A DNA stretch of 64,000 nucleotides from Streptomyces xanthochromogenes (lineage in GTDB: Bacteria > Actinomycetota > Actinomycetes > Streptomycetales > Streptomycetaceae), in assembly GCF_014650455.1 (NCBI RefSeq), contig NZ_BMUZ01000020.1:24138-88137 (forward strand), read 5' to 3'. This document shows, one piece after another, positions 32,982 through 41,380 of the stretch. Within the stretch, counting starts at the first letter, position 1, and each line of letters opens with the position of its first letter. A program made the position numbers and the translations under genes. The notes beneath the pieces were generated by a model. The model made no database searches, had not been told where the DNA came from, and worked only from the letters and a program-made list of their open reading frames with translations.

Positions 32982-33845
32982 TCAGCGGATGCGGGTGACG
33001 GTCACGACCGCGTGGCGGGTGGTGCCGGAGAGGACCTCGACCACGAGGCCCGGCGCGGTTGAGGTGTAGGTGTCACCGCCCGCGGTTCGGGCTCGCGCGC
33101 CGGGACCCGCAGCCATCAAGTGGGGCGCGGCCGCGGCAGCCAGAGGGGCGGTCAGCCGCTGCGTCAGTGCGCGGCGGCCGTCGAGCAGCCGGACGGCCAG
33201 GGCGCGAGGACGTGCTGGGGCGCCGGTGTAGCCGACGACGTCGGCGTCGACCGTCTCGGCATGACGGACCTTCGACCAGATCCGTCCTGCGCGGTAGGGG
33301 GCGTTGGCGCGCTTGGCGACGATGCCCTCGATCCCTTGGTCCTGGAGGTGTTCGTACCAGTCCCGGGCCACCTCGATGTCGTCCGTGGCGGGCACGGCCT
33401 GGATGGGCGGGGCGATGTTCTCCAGGAGTTCGAGCAGGCGGCGGCGGCGCTCGGTGTAGGGGAGGGTGCGGATGTCGCCGAGCTCTGGGTGGGCGAGCAG
33501 GTCCCACACCGCGTAGGAAGCGGGCAGCCGTGCGGCCAGACTCCGGGAACGGGTCACGGTCGAGGCCGCCCGGGCCTGGACCGCCGAGAAGTCCAAGCGC
33601 CCATCGGCCCAGATCACGGCCTCGCCGTCCAGCACACTGCCCGGCAGCAGGTTCATACCGGCGACGGCGATGTCGAACCACGCCGAAGTGACGGTCCGTC
33701 CTGATCGGGTGTGCAGCCGCACGGTGTCGGCATCCCGCCACAGCACGCACCGGTGCCCATCCAGCTTCGGCTCGTACCACCAGCCCGGTCCGGCCGGGAG
33801 GGCCGCAACCGGCCGGGCGAGCGCGACGGGGACCGGGTACTCCAT
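32982..33845 (-). CDS. ATP-dependent DNA ligase (small, LigC/LigD-like)
   Basis: A 287-aa protein from ATG 33845. The ligase motifs are in order: EPKLDGHR with the adenylated Lys27, DGEAV (motif III region), YAVWDLL, EGIVAKR (motif IV) and WSKVRH (motif V). A short OB-like C-terminal region follows. The size and the EPKLDGHR form resemble the ligase module of actinobacterial LigC/LigD end-joining enzymes. It may seal breaks during transfer or TnpB cutting. The start is 133 bp from the divergent lipoprotein gene. Confidence 0.88.
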   Translation of the reverse strand: MEYPVPVALARPVAALPAGPGWWYEPKLDGHRCVLWRDADTVRLHTRSGRTVTSAWFDIAVAGMNLLPGSVLDGEAVIWADGRLDFSAVQARAASTVTRSRSLAARLPASYAVWDLLAHPELGDIRTLPYTERRRRLLELLENIAPPIQAVPATDDIEVARDWYEHLQDQGIEGIVAKRANAPYRAGRIWSKVRHAETVDADVVGYTGAPARPRALAVRLLDGRRALTQRLTAPLAAAAAPHLMAAGPGARARTAGGDTYTSTAPGLVVEVLSGTTRHAVVTVTRIR

Positions 33846-33978
33846 TCCTTCAGGGTGCCGCGCGCTGTACGGCCACGCCCGGGGAGGCCGCCGGGCCGGT
33901 GATCGTGCGGTTCACCCGTGACGGTGCATCCGGCGCGGCCGCAGGCCATCGCAGCGCGCCCTGCGCCACGGTGGGCGC

Positions 33979-34437
33979 ATGCGCCATGCCGTGATCGCTC
34001 CTTTCGCCTTGGCCGTCGCCCTGCTGCTGTCCGGCTGCGTGACGGTGACACCGGATCACGCCCCCGCACGCCAGGCGCCTCGGGCCCATAACGTGGAGCC
34101 CGCGTCCGTTGCCTGGCCCACTCCGGTCGAGGCACCCGCGCGCGCATCCCTGGCACCGGCCGGTGAACCGCCGTCTCTGCCCCCCTCCCCGCCCGCGCCG
34201 GCGCCGCCGCCCCAGCAGAGCGCCCAGTCCGGACACCGCGACCTGGTCCCGCGCCCCAGAGCGCGCCGTCAGACCTCGGATGTGCCCTACTCCCGGAACT
34301 CCCGGGCGCGCCACCATGCCAGGCCGCCACAGGGCAGCGGGCACCGGCCGTACCCGGGTCCCGATCAGGTCTGTGGATGGTCGATCGGTGTGACCGACCC
34401 GTCCGTGACTGCGCTGTGCCGTGCGCATCTGAGGTAG
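33979..34437 (+). CDS. proline-rich lipoprotein
   Basis: A 152-aa protein from ATG 33979. The signal sequence ends in lipobox LLSGC (Cys20), so it should be a lipid-anchored surface protein. The mature part is proline/alanine-rich (PPSLPPSPPAPAPPPQQ) and then Arg/His-rich, with two Cys near the end. No enzymatic domain. It could span or bind the cell wall, possibly an exclusion or adhesion factor. Confidence 0.65.
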   Translation: MRHAVIAPFALAVALLLSGCVTVTPDHAPARQAPRAHNVEPASVAWPTPVEAPARASLAPAGEPPSLPPSPPAPAPPPQQSAQSGHRDLVPRPRARRQTSDVPYSRNSRARHHARPPQGSGHRPYPGPDQVCGWSIGVTDPSVTALCRAHLR

Positions 34438-34642
34438 GGAGACGCACAGCCCCCGGATGGGCTGCCGAATCGGCCGGACGAGACCGACGCTCCAGACGCG
34501 TGGCCGACTGTCTGCCGGTGGCCAGCTATCGGTGACAGTCCTGGGGTGTGTCTGCACGTGCATAAAAAATCGAACACGTGCTCTAATCAAGCCGTGGCGT
34601 GAACCCGTGCACGGGCCACGGAGCAGCGAGACGAGGAGCACC

Positions 34643-34816
34643 ATGACCACACCTTCTGCACCAGTCGCGGCCCGGGACATCCCCAGTGATCAGCGCGGCA
34701 ACTGCGCGATCTGCTCGACCTTGATCCAGCGCTACGGTGCGGGCGGGAACCCGTTGTGCCGGTCGTGTCTGGCGCGGGTGCAGGGGGATGCCGAGCGGAA
34801 GAAGCCCAGCGCATGA
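34643..34816 (+). CDS. small zinc-ribbon protein (57 aa)
   Basis: Starts at ATG 34643 with GAGGAGCACC upstream. CAICSTLIQRYGAGGNPLCRSC gives two CxxC pairs 16 residues apart, a minimal zinc ribbon. The upstream 200 bp hold no gene and are AT-richer near 34561-34590 (ATAAAAAATCGAAC), a likely promoter. Function unknown. Confidence 0.65.
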   Translation: MTTPSAPVAARDIPSDQRGNCAICSTLIQRYGAGGNPLCRSCLARVQGDAERKKPSA

Positions 34817-34896
34817 TCCGGGGCAGCTCCACGTCGAGCGGCAGAGCAGGGCGCCTGGAGCCCCGATGAGGGGCGTCCGGACCTGGAGCGGAAAGC

Positions 34897-35226
34897 ATGC
34901 ACGAGCCTATTCCGTCTGAGTTGTCGCGTCTGACCAAGCTGCGCGTGGTCGAGGAGTACCAGGCGTACCAGCTGGAGCGGACCCGTGCCGCGATCCGACA
35001 GCTGGAGGCCGAGGCGGAGCGCGAGCGGGAACGGGAGAAGAAGGCCCGGATGCGCGTGTCGTGGAAGCTTCAGCCGTCCCGCGTGGACGGCGGGGTGGCG
35101 CTCCTGCACCGCGCGGAGTGCGGTCTGTACACGCGGGAGATGGGCTACCTCAACGAGATGGAGGCCCGGATCGCGATGGAGGAGCCGGGTATCGAGCCAT
35201 GCGGGGTGTGCAGACCGCAGGACTGA
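34897..35226 (+). CDS. DUF6233-like protein
   Basis: A 109-aa protein from ATG 34897. A coiled-coil half (LRVVEEYQAYQLERTRAAIRQ, then AEREREREKK) is followed by W-K-L-Q, HRAECGL and a final CGVCRP. As I remember it, this matches DUF6233, a small family common in Streptomyces plasmids. Function unknown. A strong hairpin follows the stop. Confidence 0.72.
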   Translation: MHEPIPSELSRLTKLRVVEEYQAYQLERTRAAIRQLEAEAEREREREKKARMRVSWKLQPSRVDGGVALLHRAECGLYTREMGYLNEMEARIAMEEPGIEPCGVCRPQD

Positions 35227-35240
35227 CCGCGCCGGCGCGA

Positions 35241-35266
35241 GGGGGCCCGCCGTTCGGCGGGCCCCC
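35241..35266. terminator. bidirectional terminator
   Basis: GGGGGCCCGCC (35241-35251) pairs with GGCGGGCCCCC (35256-35266) around GTTC. It sits between the convergent stops at 35226 and 35291. Confidence 0.82.
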
Positions 35267-35290
35267 GGCAAGAAGCCACCCCCGCGTCTG

Positions 35291-36349
35291 CTACTTGCCG
35301 CGTCCGCGCCGCGGATCTGGCCCGTTGTCTGGACGGTGCTGGCGTGCTGCGTTCGTTGTATCGGTGGGCGGCGTGGTGCCGCGTTCCGGCTGGGCCGGTC
35401 GCTTGACGGTGCCGGTGCTGCGTGAGCGGGCGGCCGCGGACGAGACGCGTGGCCCGCCGGGTCGCGACGCCGTCAGGAGCGGGGCGGCCAGTGCGTCGAT
35501 GCGGTCGAGCTGGGGACCGAAGTCTGCGGGCAGGACGGTGCGCAACTTCGCCTGGACGGCGAGGAAGTCCTCGGACTCCTCCCGCGTCAGGGGCCGGGCG
35601 CGCTCCCTCTCCACAGCCTGGCGCAGCGCGAGGGGAGTGCGGGCGAGTTCGGAGGCGTCGGCCGAGAACCGGGGCTCGGATTCCCCCCGCCGGTAGACGG
35701 CTCCCACGTGCAGGAGACCCGCGCGGACGATGACCTCGCAGGATTCCGGGATGCCCGTGTACGACGCCTGCGCCTTCTCCGGCACGGTGAGCCGCCCCTG
35801 GCCGCGGTCACGGACCTGCTCGGCGTAGCGGTTCAGGATGCCCTGTTCGCTCACGGCCTGGGCGACGGCCAGCACACAGCCCTCGATGCGGGTGCCGACC
35901 GCCCGGTACTGCTGCATGGTCTCGGCCAGGAACTGCGGGTCCATGGCGATCTCCTGGACCAGGGCGTTGAGCTTCTGGCCGCCGGAGAGGGGGTCTTCGC
36001 CCCGGACGAACTGCTGGGCCTGGCGCATCCAGGCCCGTCCGTCGGGGCCTGTGTAGAGCGTCATCAGCCGGTCGTCCTCGGCCATTAACCGCGCGTACTC
36101 GGGGTGGTACGGCTTGTACAGGTCACTGTCGACGTCGACGAACCCGCCCCGGGCATCGAGCTGTTCGGCGATGAGCTGAGCCACCCGGGTCTTGCCGGCG
36201 CCGGGTTGCCCCAGCAGGAACACAGCGGTGGCTGGGTCCTGCGGGGTGGGCCCGGTCAGATGGTCCGGCACGATGTCGGCGACGAATATGCGCCGGTTCT
36301 CGGCTGCTGGCAGCTGGTACCGAGTGGCGTCGTCCTGCGGCTGGCTCAC
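35291..36349 (-). CDS. zeta-toxin family kinase
   Basis: A 352-aa protein from GTG 36349, chosen because it overlaps the stop of the upstream small gene (GTGA). The P-loop GQPGAGKT is at 47-54. FVDVDSDLYKPYHPEY around 70-85 matches the substrate-binding Asp region of zeta toxins, which phosphorylate UDP-N-acetylglucosamine in known cases. The C-terminus is a basic Pro/Arg tail unlike the short classic zeta proteins. It is likely a plasmid-stability toxin paired with the 36346 gene. Confidence 0.85.
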   Translation of the reverse strand: MSQPQDDATRYQLPAAENRRIFVADIVPDHLTGPTPQDPATAVFLLGQPGAGKTRVAQLIAEQLDARGGFVDVDSDLYKPYHPEYARLMAEDDRLMTLYTGPDGRAWMRQAQQFVRGEDPLSGGQKLNALVQEIAMDPQFLAETMQQYRAVGTRIEGCVLAVAQAVSEQGILNRYAEQVRDRGQGRLTVPEKAQASYTGIPESCEVIVRAGLLHVGAVYRRGESEPRFSADASELARTPLALRQAVERERARPLTREESEDFLAVQAKLRTVLPADFGPQLDRIDALAAPLLTASRPGGPRVSSAAARSRSTGTVKRPAQPERGTTPPTDTTNAARQHRPDNGPDPRRGRGK

Positions 36350-36660
36350 GCTCCGGGCTCCATCAGCTCGTGGAGCCGGGCGGAGTAGGCGGCACGGACG
36401 CGGGCGATGTGCTCGGCGTCCTCGGCCTTCAGGGCGCGCCGCTCCTGCTGGCATTCGCTGCGCAGCCGCCGGTACTCGGTGATCTCGGCGACCGTGCCGG
36501 GACGGCTCTCGGCATCGGCGATGAGGGCACTGTAGGCGCCGACCACGCCGTTGATCGCCTCGATGGCCGCCTCGTAGGCGACGGACTGCTCCGAGGACCA
36601 GCGGTACGGACGCAGGCTGCCGATCACGGGTTCGTTCTGTGCTGAATCCGTATTGCTCAT
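36346..36660 (-). CDS. zeta-partner protein, putative antitoxin
   Basis: A 104-aa protein from ATG 36660, with AAGGAGCAAC upstream. Helical and charged (SEQSVAYEAAIEAINGVVGAYS; EYRRLRSECQQERRALKAED). It precedes and overlaps the zeta gene, the position of the epsilon antitoxin, although sequence similarity to epsilon is not evident. Assignment by context. Confidence 0.6.
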   Translation of the reverse strand: MSNTDSAQNEPVIGSLRPYRWSSEQSVAYEAAIEAINGVVGAYSALIADAESRPGTVAEITEYRRLRSECQQERRALKAEDAEHIARVRAAYSARLHELMEPGA

Positions 36661-36694
36661 AGGGCGTTGCTCCTTAAGGGCGTGAGAAGGGTTG

Positions 36695-37030
36695 TCAGAG
36701 CGGTTCGGCGGCAAAGGTGCCGTCGCCGAGCGGAAGGGCGGTCAGTTCGAAGTCGCGCGGGTGGCCGTCGATCTGGTGGGTGATGACGCTGCCGGGCGGG
36801 CGGGTGCTCGTGTACTGGACGGGATGGCCGTCCGGACCGGTAGTGCGGAGCAGGGTGTATTCACGCAGCCGGCGCGGGGGCTCCACCGGGGCGGTGCTGG
36901 CGGCCAGTTGGGCTGCGCGGGAGGCGTGCAGCCCCGCGAGGGCGGTGCGGGCCAGGGCGATGATGGCGGCTGCGCAGACCGTGCTGAGCAGACCGGGCAC
37001 AGCGGGGGAGACCAGGGACAGCAGGGACAC
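36695..37030 (-). CDS. small membrane protein (111 aa)
   Basis: GTG 37030 follows CGGAGGTC, which sets the start. One hydrophobic helix (VPGLLSTVCAAAIIALA) near the N-terminus is followed by a soluble tail of about 80 residues with beta strands. Family not recognised. It lies 34 bp upstream of the antitoxin-like gene on the same strand, so all three could be co-transcribed. Confidence 0.6.
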   Translation of the reverse strand: MSLLSLVSPAVPGLLSTVCAAAIIALARTALAGLHASRAAQLAASTAPVEPPRRLREYTLLRTTGPDGHPVQYTSTRPPGSVITHQIDGHPRDFELTALPLGDGTFAAEPL

Positions 37031-37150
37031 GAAAGACCTCCGAGAGGGAGCCGGGGCGGCGCCGAAGTGGCGGGCCGGGCCGACTATCAAGGAGTGGGGG
37101 GTTAGCCCCGCAACCCCTTCCTGCCTGCCGGTTCCCGACCGCGGCTGAGG

Positions 37151-37705
37151 TCAGCTGTCGCCGCCCGGTTCTGGCTCCGCATCGTGGGGCAGGACGCGTG
37201 GGGTGTCATGGTTCGCCCAGTCCGCCAGAGGGAGAGCGCTCGGGGCGTCGCCATCCCAGTTGAGCCGAGCGGGGGCAGCATCCAGGTGGGCGAACGCCTG
37301 GCGGAAGGCGTTCAGGGCGTCGGCATTGAGTTCATAGGCGGACGCTTGCCTCCATCCGTCTGTGAGACTGCCCCCGTAGACCACGGTGATCGGGGCCTCG
37401 GTCCCCTCGGCCCACCAGCCGCGCTTGATGCCTCGCTTGAGAGCGTTGGTGAGGGCGACGGTGGGGCCGCGCAACCCGCCTTCGAACTCCGACCGCAGCA
37501 CTGAGGCGTCGAGGTGGCCGCCAGCATCAACAACGCGACGGGCGAAGTCCCGGGCAACCGGGTTGAGGGTGGACAGGAACGTCACAGCCCGTTCAGCGTT
37601 CCAGTCGGTTTCGACCGTGACGGCAAGCTCGCTGCGGTGTTCCGTGAACAGATCGAGCAGCTTGCGTTCGAACTCCTTGCTGCTGGCCTCAATGGTGATC
37701 CTCAA
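37151..37705 (-). CDS. hypothetical protein (184 aa)
   Basis: Starts at ATG 37705 with GAGGGGCATT upstream. Begins MRITIEASSKEFERKLLDLF, typical of a small alpha/beta fold. The middle resembles a winged helix (VARDFARRVVDAGGHLDASVL...LRGPTVALTNALKRGIKRGWW). It may be DNA-binding. The C-terminus is acidic. No named family. Confidence 0.7.
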   Translation of the reverse strand: MRITIEASSKEFERKLLDLFTEHRSELAVTVETDWNAERAVTFLSTLNPVARDFARRVVDAGGHLDASVLRSEFEGGLRGPTVALTNALKRGIKRGWWAEGTEAPITVVYGGSLTDGWRQASAYELNADALNAFRQAFAHLDAAPARLNWDGDAPSALPLADWANHDTPRVLPHDAEPEPGGDS

Positions 37706-37854
37706 GAAATGCCCCTCTCTCTATGTCGGTGCTGTTGAGTACTACAGGATTATGTCGAGTGGCCGGCCGGACGTCCAGCGTTTTCTGGGCACAGAAGACA
37801 TAGGGCTCTACAGGAACCGCAAGCCCGCTTGAGGTCCGCGGGGCGGGCGTCGAG

Positions 37855-38139
37855 TCAGTGCGGGGACGGATGGGCGGTCGGCGAGATCGTGGTCGAGACC
37901 GTCGGCACGGGCTTGTCGATCTCGACCTTCTTTATGCCGTGTGAGATGTAGGAGCCGAAGGTGATCACCGCGACCGCCGCGGTGAGCGCAAGGGCCACTC
38001 GCTCGCCCTTGGTCATGCCCATGGGATGAGCCGTCGGCGTGGTGGGGAGGGTCGGTTGGGACCACTGGTAGACGCCGACGTAGGCGAGGATTCCCATGAT
38101 CGTCCATACGGCGGTGCTGAAGTCGAACGTGACCTGCAC
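37855..38139 (-). CDS. small two-span membrane protein (94 aa)
   Basis: GTG 38139 is preferred; upstream the frame is open but of shadow-like composition and crossed by a hairpin. Two membrane helices (STAVWTIMGILAYVGVYQW and ERVALALTAAVAVITFGSYI) and a Ser/Thr/Pro tail. Similar small proteins accompany plasmid spread or exclusion functions, but nothing here proves that. Confidence 0.6.
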   Translation of the reverse strand: MQVTFDFSTAVWTIMGILAYVGVYQWSQPTLPTTPTAHPMGMTKGERVALALTAAVAVITFGSYISHGIKKVEIDKPVPTVSTTISPTAHPSPH

Positions 38140-38160
38140 TGGCTGTGGCCCCTTAGTCGG

Positions 38161-38185
38161 GGGCCGCTCGCTGTACGAGCGGCCC
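38161..38185 (-). terminator. hairpin upstream of the 94-aa membrane protein gene
   Basis: GGGCCGCTCG (38161-38170) pairs with CGAGCGGCCC (38176-38185), loop CTGTA. It lies 22 bp upstream of GTG 38139 and may act as an attenuator rather than a gene-end terminator. Confidence 0.45.
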
Positions 38186-38243
38186 CTCTCCCTGGGCTCC
38201 ACCGAGCCCAGCCCCGCACCCTGTGTGCCGGTAGAAATACCAG

Positions 38244-38282
38244 TGGGCCGGAGCCCTCCTGTGTTAGGAGGACCCCGGCCCA
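38244..38282 (-). terminator. terminator of the 76-aa gene
   Basis: TGGGCCGG...CCTCCT (38244-38260) pairs with AGGAGG...CCGGCCCA (38265-38282) with a short internal bulge. It lies directly after the minus-strand stop at 38292. Confidence 0.6.
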
Positions 38283-38291
38283 CGAGACCGG

Positions 38292-38522
38292 TCAGCTGTT
38301 CCTGTGCGGTGCCGGTTCCCTCTCCCCGAACGGCAACAGTGACGCGAGGGCAAGCGCGGCCACCGAACGATGAGCCGACCGCGCGCTTCGCGTTGTCGGC
38401 GTCAAGAACAGCAGCACTCGGTCGACCAGATGCACGATCACGGACCAGAGAAGGATCACGTACGACCCGATCCACAAGGGAACGCTCGCCCTGGGGTGAT
38501 CCTTGGTCAATTCCATTTTCAT
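38292..38522 (-). CDS. small membrane protein (76 aa)
   Basis: ATG 38522 follows AAGGAGAAAACGAGAT. A hydrophobic stretch (LWIGSYVILLWSVIVHLV) spans the membrane once. The rest is Arg/Ser/Ala-rich. It lies downstream of the sigma factor gene on the same strand, separated by a hairpin. Function unknown. Confidence 0.6.
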   Translation of the reverse strand: MKMELTKDHPRASVPLWIGSYVILLWSVIVHLVDRVLLFLTPTTRSARSAHRSVAALALASLLPFGEREPAPHRNS

Positions 38523-38569
38523 ATCTCGTTTTCTCCTTCCGTGGCGGGTGAGCAACCCACCCTCGGTGT

Positions 38570-38598
38570 GCACGGAACGCTGACGAGACGTTCCGTGC
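38570..38598 (-). terminator. terminator after the sigma-factor gene
   Basis: GCACGGAACG (38570-38579) pairs with CGTTCCGTGC (38589-38598). It lies 21 bp past the sigma-factor stop on the minus strand. Confidence 0.7.
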
Positions 38599-38618
38599 GC
38601 CCGAGGGAACGGCTACTG

Positions 38619-39248
38619 CTAATCCGCCAGGGGCGAGACCCCCAAACGCGTCCGGACCGCGGGGCGCTTCAGCTTCTGCCGGGCCGCGAGCAACGACTGG
38701 CGGACCGCCCCCGGCGATATGCCGCCCAGCGCCTCGCTGATCTCGCGGCAGTTCATGCCTTCGCCCTCCGTGAGCAGGAAGACCTTGTACTCCTGCTCGC
38801 TGAACTCCTTGCGCAGGAGCGGGAGCTTCTCCTTCAGGGACTCTTTGATCTCCTTGAGCACCACGAGGTCCTCGGGGGTGACCGAGTCCACGGTGTCCAG
38901 GAGATGGATGTCGTCTCCGACGAGATGCACGCGCTGTTGCTGCTCCGCGATCTTCTTGCGGTGCGCTCCCGCCTCATGCCTGAGGATCTTGGTGATGTAG
39001 GTGAGCACGTTGCCCTCGACGGGGCCGCTGTTCTCCAGCTTGGTGAGCAAGCCCGCCGTGGCCGCCGCGAAGACGGCGTTCTCATGCTCGGCCGTTGCGA
39101 ACGCCCGGGCGATCCGGCGCAGGGCCTTCTCGTTAGCCCTGACCTTCTCCCACTGCTTCCGCTCCTTTGGTGACAGCGAGGGCGACGGCTCGCCCAGGGT
39201 GTGCAGCTCCTGTTCGGGCTTTTTTCGCCAGCGCTTGGGTTCGCTCAC
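38619..39248 (-). CDS. sigma-70-family (ECF-like) sigma factor
   Basis: A 209-aa protein from ATG 39248. A region-2-like helical part (NVLTYITKILRHEAGAHRKK) is followed, after a linker, by a region-4 helix-turn-helix (EGMNCREISEALGGISPGAVRQSLLAARQKLKR). The length is typical of small alternative sigma factors. No anti-sigma gene is adjacent. Target promoters on the element are unknown. The 323-bp upstream gap is shared with the divergent recombinase gene. Confidence 0.8.
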   Translation of the reverse strand: MSEPKRWRKKPEQELHTLGEPSPSLSPKERKQWEKVRANEKALRRIARAFATAEHENAVFAAATAGLLTKLENSGPVEGNVLTYITKILRHEAGAHRKKIAEQQQRVHLVGDDIHLLDTVDSVTPEDLVVLKEIKESLKEKLPLLRKEFSEQEYKVFLLTEGEGMNCREISEALGGISPGAVRQSLLAARQKLKRPAVRTRLGVSPLAD

Positions 39249-39571
39249 TGCGGTTGTCCTTCACGGTCAAGGCCTCTGCCCGAAAGGCAGGGGGGCGGCA
39301 GAGCGCTCTTACGCCAAGTACAGGTACTTGACGCCTGAGAGTGTTTGTGTGATGCGCATCACACACTGCAATCCGTTGGGCGTGGGGGGCGGAATCGGTC
39401 GATTCCGCCCCCAGTCGCAGATCCAATCGGCTCGGCCCGCCGACCTGCCGGAACCGGCCGCCGGTCCAATCGAATCCGGTCCACTATTCCGCCTCCCCAT
39501 TCCGCCCCCGCTAGGGTGGTCCGCGGACACCGCCGGGCGCGCCCGGCCCACCCGGGGAAGGCGAAGACCAC
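39249..39571. promoter_or_regulatory. divergent control region of sigma factor and recombinase
   Basis: No gene. It contains TGTGTGATGCGCATCACACA (39346-39365), a 20-bp perfect palindrome. A hairpin with 12-bp arms, GGGGGCGGAATC (39385-39396) and GATTCCGCCCCC (39401-39412), follows. Further ATTCCGCC copies lie near 39484 and 39499, just before the recombinase start. These are candidate operators or recombination sites (res-like). Confidence 0.5.
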
Positions 39572-40477
39572 ATGGCCGACCGGCTCTACCTGCGGCACTC
39601 CACCGACAAGCAGACCGACGCCCGCCAGCGCCACGCCCTGGCCCCGCTGCTGGCCGCCGGCGCCCCCGTCTACGAGGACCCCGCCACCTCCACCCGGCAG
39701 CTCTCCCTCGACCGCGCCGGCTTCACCCGGCTGCTGAACGAGGCCGCCGTCGGCGACACCATCCGCATCGCCGACGCCGCCCGGCTCTTCCGCTCAGTGG
39801 CGGACATCCTGGCCCTGCGGCCGGTGCTGATCCGCCGCGGCCTGCACCTGCGAGTCGAGTCCGGGCTCCTGTCCGGCATCGACCTCGCCTCCGACGACCC
39901 CGGCACCAAGATGATGGTGAACGTGCTCGCCGCCGTGCTGGAGTTCCAGCGCGACATGATCTCGGAGAACACCCGCGAAGGCGTCGCCGCCGCCGAAGCC
40001 TCCGGCAAGACGCTCGGCCGCCCCGCCGCGCTCGACCCGGACCAGGCAGCGAAGGTGGTCGAGGCGTTCGGCGAAGGCACCGCCGTCAAGGCGCTCGCCC
40101 GCCAGCACCAGGTCGCCCCGAAGACGATCCGCCGCGTCCTGGACGCCGCCGGAGCCCGTGAACTGCCCGCGCAGCTCGACGTCCTCCCGGACCCGGCCAC
40201 AGCACAGCAGCCGGAGCCGGACCCAGTGCTCACCCTCGATCTGCCCGGCCTGCTCGCCGACCACCTGCTCGCCCGCGGCGACGAGACCGTCCGCACCGCC
40301 CTCGCCTCCGGCCGGACCATCCGCCGCGGCCAGGGCCACTCCCTGCGGATCACGGCACCGCTCGAACTCCACCGCACCGCGCTGCAGCAGGCCGCCACCC
40401 TCGCCACCGACACCGCCAGCCCCGCCGAGCGCAAGGCCCACCGGGTCTACGCCGCCCGCATCACGGACGCGACCTGA
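39572..40477 (+). CDS. serine recombinase (resolvase/invertase family)
   Basis: A 301-aa protein from ATG 39572. The N-terminal catalytic domain has YLRHSTDKQTDARQR with nucleophile Ser10, a conserved DRAGFTRLL and LEFQRDMISENTREG on the long helix. The helix-turn-helix GRPAALDPDQ..VKALARQHQVAPKTIRRVL is followed by a C-terminal extension of about 100 residues. Resolvases keep plasmids monomeric, and some act as invertases or transposases. The repeated ATTCCGCC motifs upstream are possible binding sites. Confidence 0.88.
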   Translation: MADRLYLRHSTDKQTDARQRHALAPLLAAGAPVYEDPATSTRQLSLDRAGFTRLLNEAAVGDTIRIADAARLFRSVADILALRPVLIRRGLHLRVESGLLSGIDLASDDPGTKMMVNVLAAVLEFQRDMISENTREGVAAAEASGKTLGRPAALDPDQAAKVVEAFGEGTAVKALARQHQVAPKTIRRVLDAAGARELPAQLDVLPDPATAQQPEPDPVLTLDLPGLLADHLLARGDETVRTALASGRTIRRGQGHSLRITAPLELHRTALQQAATLATDTASPAERKAHRVYAARITDAT

Positions 40478-40555
40478 CCGTCAGGGGCTTACCGCTAACC
40501 ACGTCCTGATTGATCCCCGAGGCCGGAATCCGGCACCAAAGATGTCAGCAAAACC

Positions 40556-40591
40556 CTGACGCTGTCAGTCGTCAGGCCTAGCCTGACGCTC
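40556..40591 (+). promoter_or_regulatory. promoter with palindromic operator, probably leaderless
   Basis: CTGACG (40556-40561) and TAGCCT (40579-40584), 17 bp apart, resemble streptomycete -35 and -10 boxes. The -10 lies inside the perfect inverted repeat CGTCAGGC-CTA-GCCTGACG (40570-40588). ATG 40592 is seven bases past the -10 with no ribosome site, which points to a leaderless transcript under repressor control. Confidence 0.5.
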
Positions 40592-41380
40592 ATGGATGAG
40601 ATGAACGAACCCGACGAACGCGAGCGGCCTCCGGCGCTGACTCCACTCGACGAGGCGATGCTCGCCCGCGCGCAGACGCTCGCGGACATCACGGAGTCGG
40701 CGCTGCGCGACGTCGCCCAGCGGTACCCCGCCGACGACCACGGTTGTGTGCTTCGCGATGCCCTGTTCATTCAGGGTCTCGTCGACGATCTGGTCACCAA
40801 GGCCGTCATCGTCGAGCGCGAGCGCGGAGCGAGCTGGACGGACATCGGCAACGCCGCCGAGATCTCCCGGCAGTCCGCCCACGAGCGCTGGAACATCAAG
40901 GTTGCCGCCTGGGTGATGATGGGCCGCCGACGCACCGGCATCGGCCGACACGCAGCCGACCCCGTCGCCTACGCCCAGTACCTCGGCGAGTGGCTGGACG
41001 CCCTGGTCGGCCAGGGCCGCGACGCCATCAGCCGCCTGCTGCCCTCGCTGCACGACCCGGCCGCCCGCCAGGAGGCCAGCGACCGCCGTGCCGAGGTGAA
41101 GCGGCTCCACCAGCGGGCTGAAGAACTGCGCCAGGAGTGCGACAAAGCGTACGCCGCAGCGGTCCACGCCGTTGGTACGGACGCAGTCGAGGAGAAGAAC
41201 GCGGTCTGGGCCGCCCGGCACTTCGCTCGCGCCGAGGTCTTCGAGCGGCTCGCCGCCGTCGAGGAACCCGCCGCCGCCGAACACCGCCGCAGCGCCGCCG
41301 CCCAGCGCGACATCGCCGAAGGCATCCTCCGCCGCAGCCGCGCCGCGCAGGACCTGACCAGCAAGGAGACCACCCGATGA
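40592..41380 (+). CDS. HTH-containing plasmid protein (262 aa)
   Basis: Starts at ATG 40592. Residues 65-110 form a helix-turn-helix-like unit (LVTKAVIVERERGASWTDIGNAAEISRQSAHERW). The C-terminal half is a long charged helix region (AEVKRLHQRAEELRQECDKAYAAAV). It probably binds DNA and may bind the palindrome over its own promoter. Its stop overlaps the start of a broken downstream gene. Confidence 0.75.
   Translation: MDEMNEPDERERPPALTPLDEAMLARAQTLADITESALRDVAQRYPADDHGCVLRDALFIQGLVDDLVTKAVIVERERGASWTDIGNAAEISRQSAHERWNIKVAAWVMMGRRRTGIGRHAADPVAYAQYLGEWLDALVGQGRDAISRLLPSLHDPAARQEASDRRAEVKRLHQRAEELRQECDKAYAAAVHAVGTDAVEEKNAVWAARHFARAEVFERLAAVEEPAAAEHRRSAAAQRDIAEGILRRSRAAQDLTSKETTR

Noticed and set aside
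34568..34582. Possible LexA-type box TCGAAC-ACGT-GCTCTA
   Set aside because: The second half matches the actinobacterial SOS box at only four of six positions.
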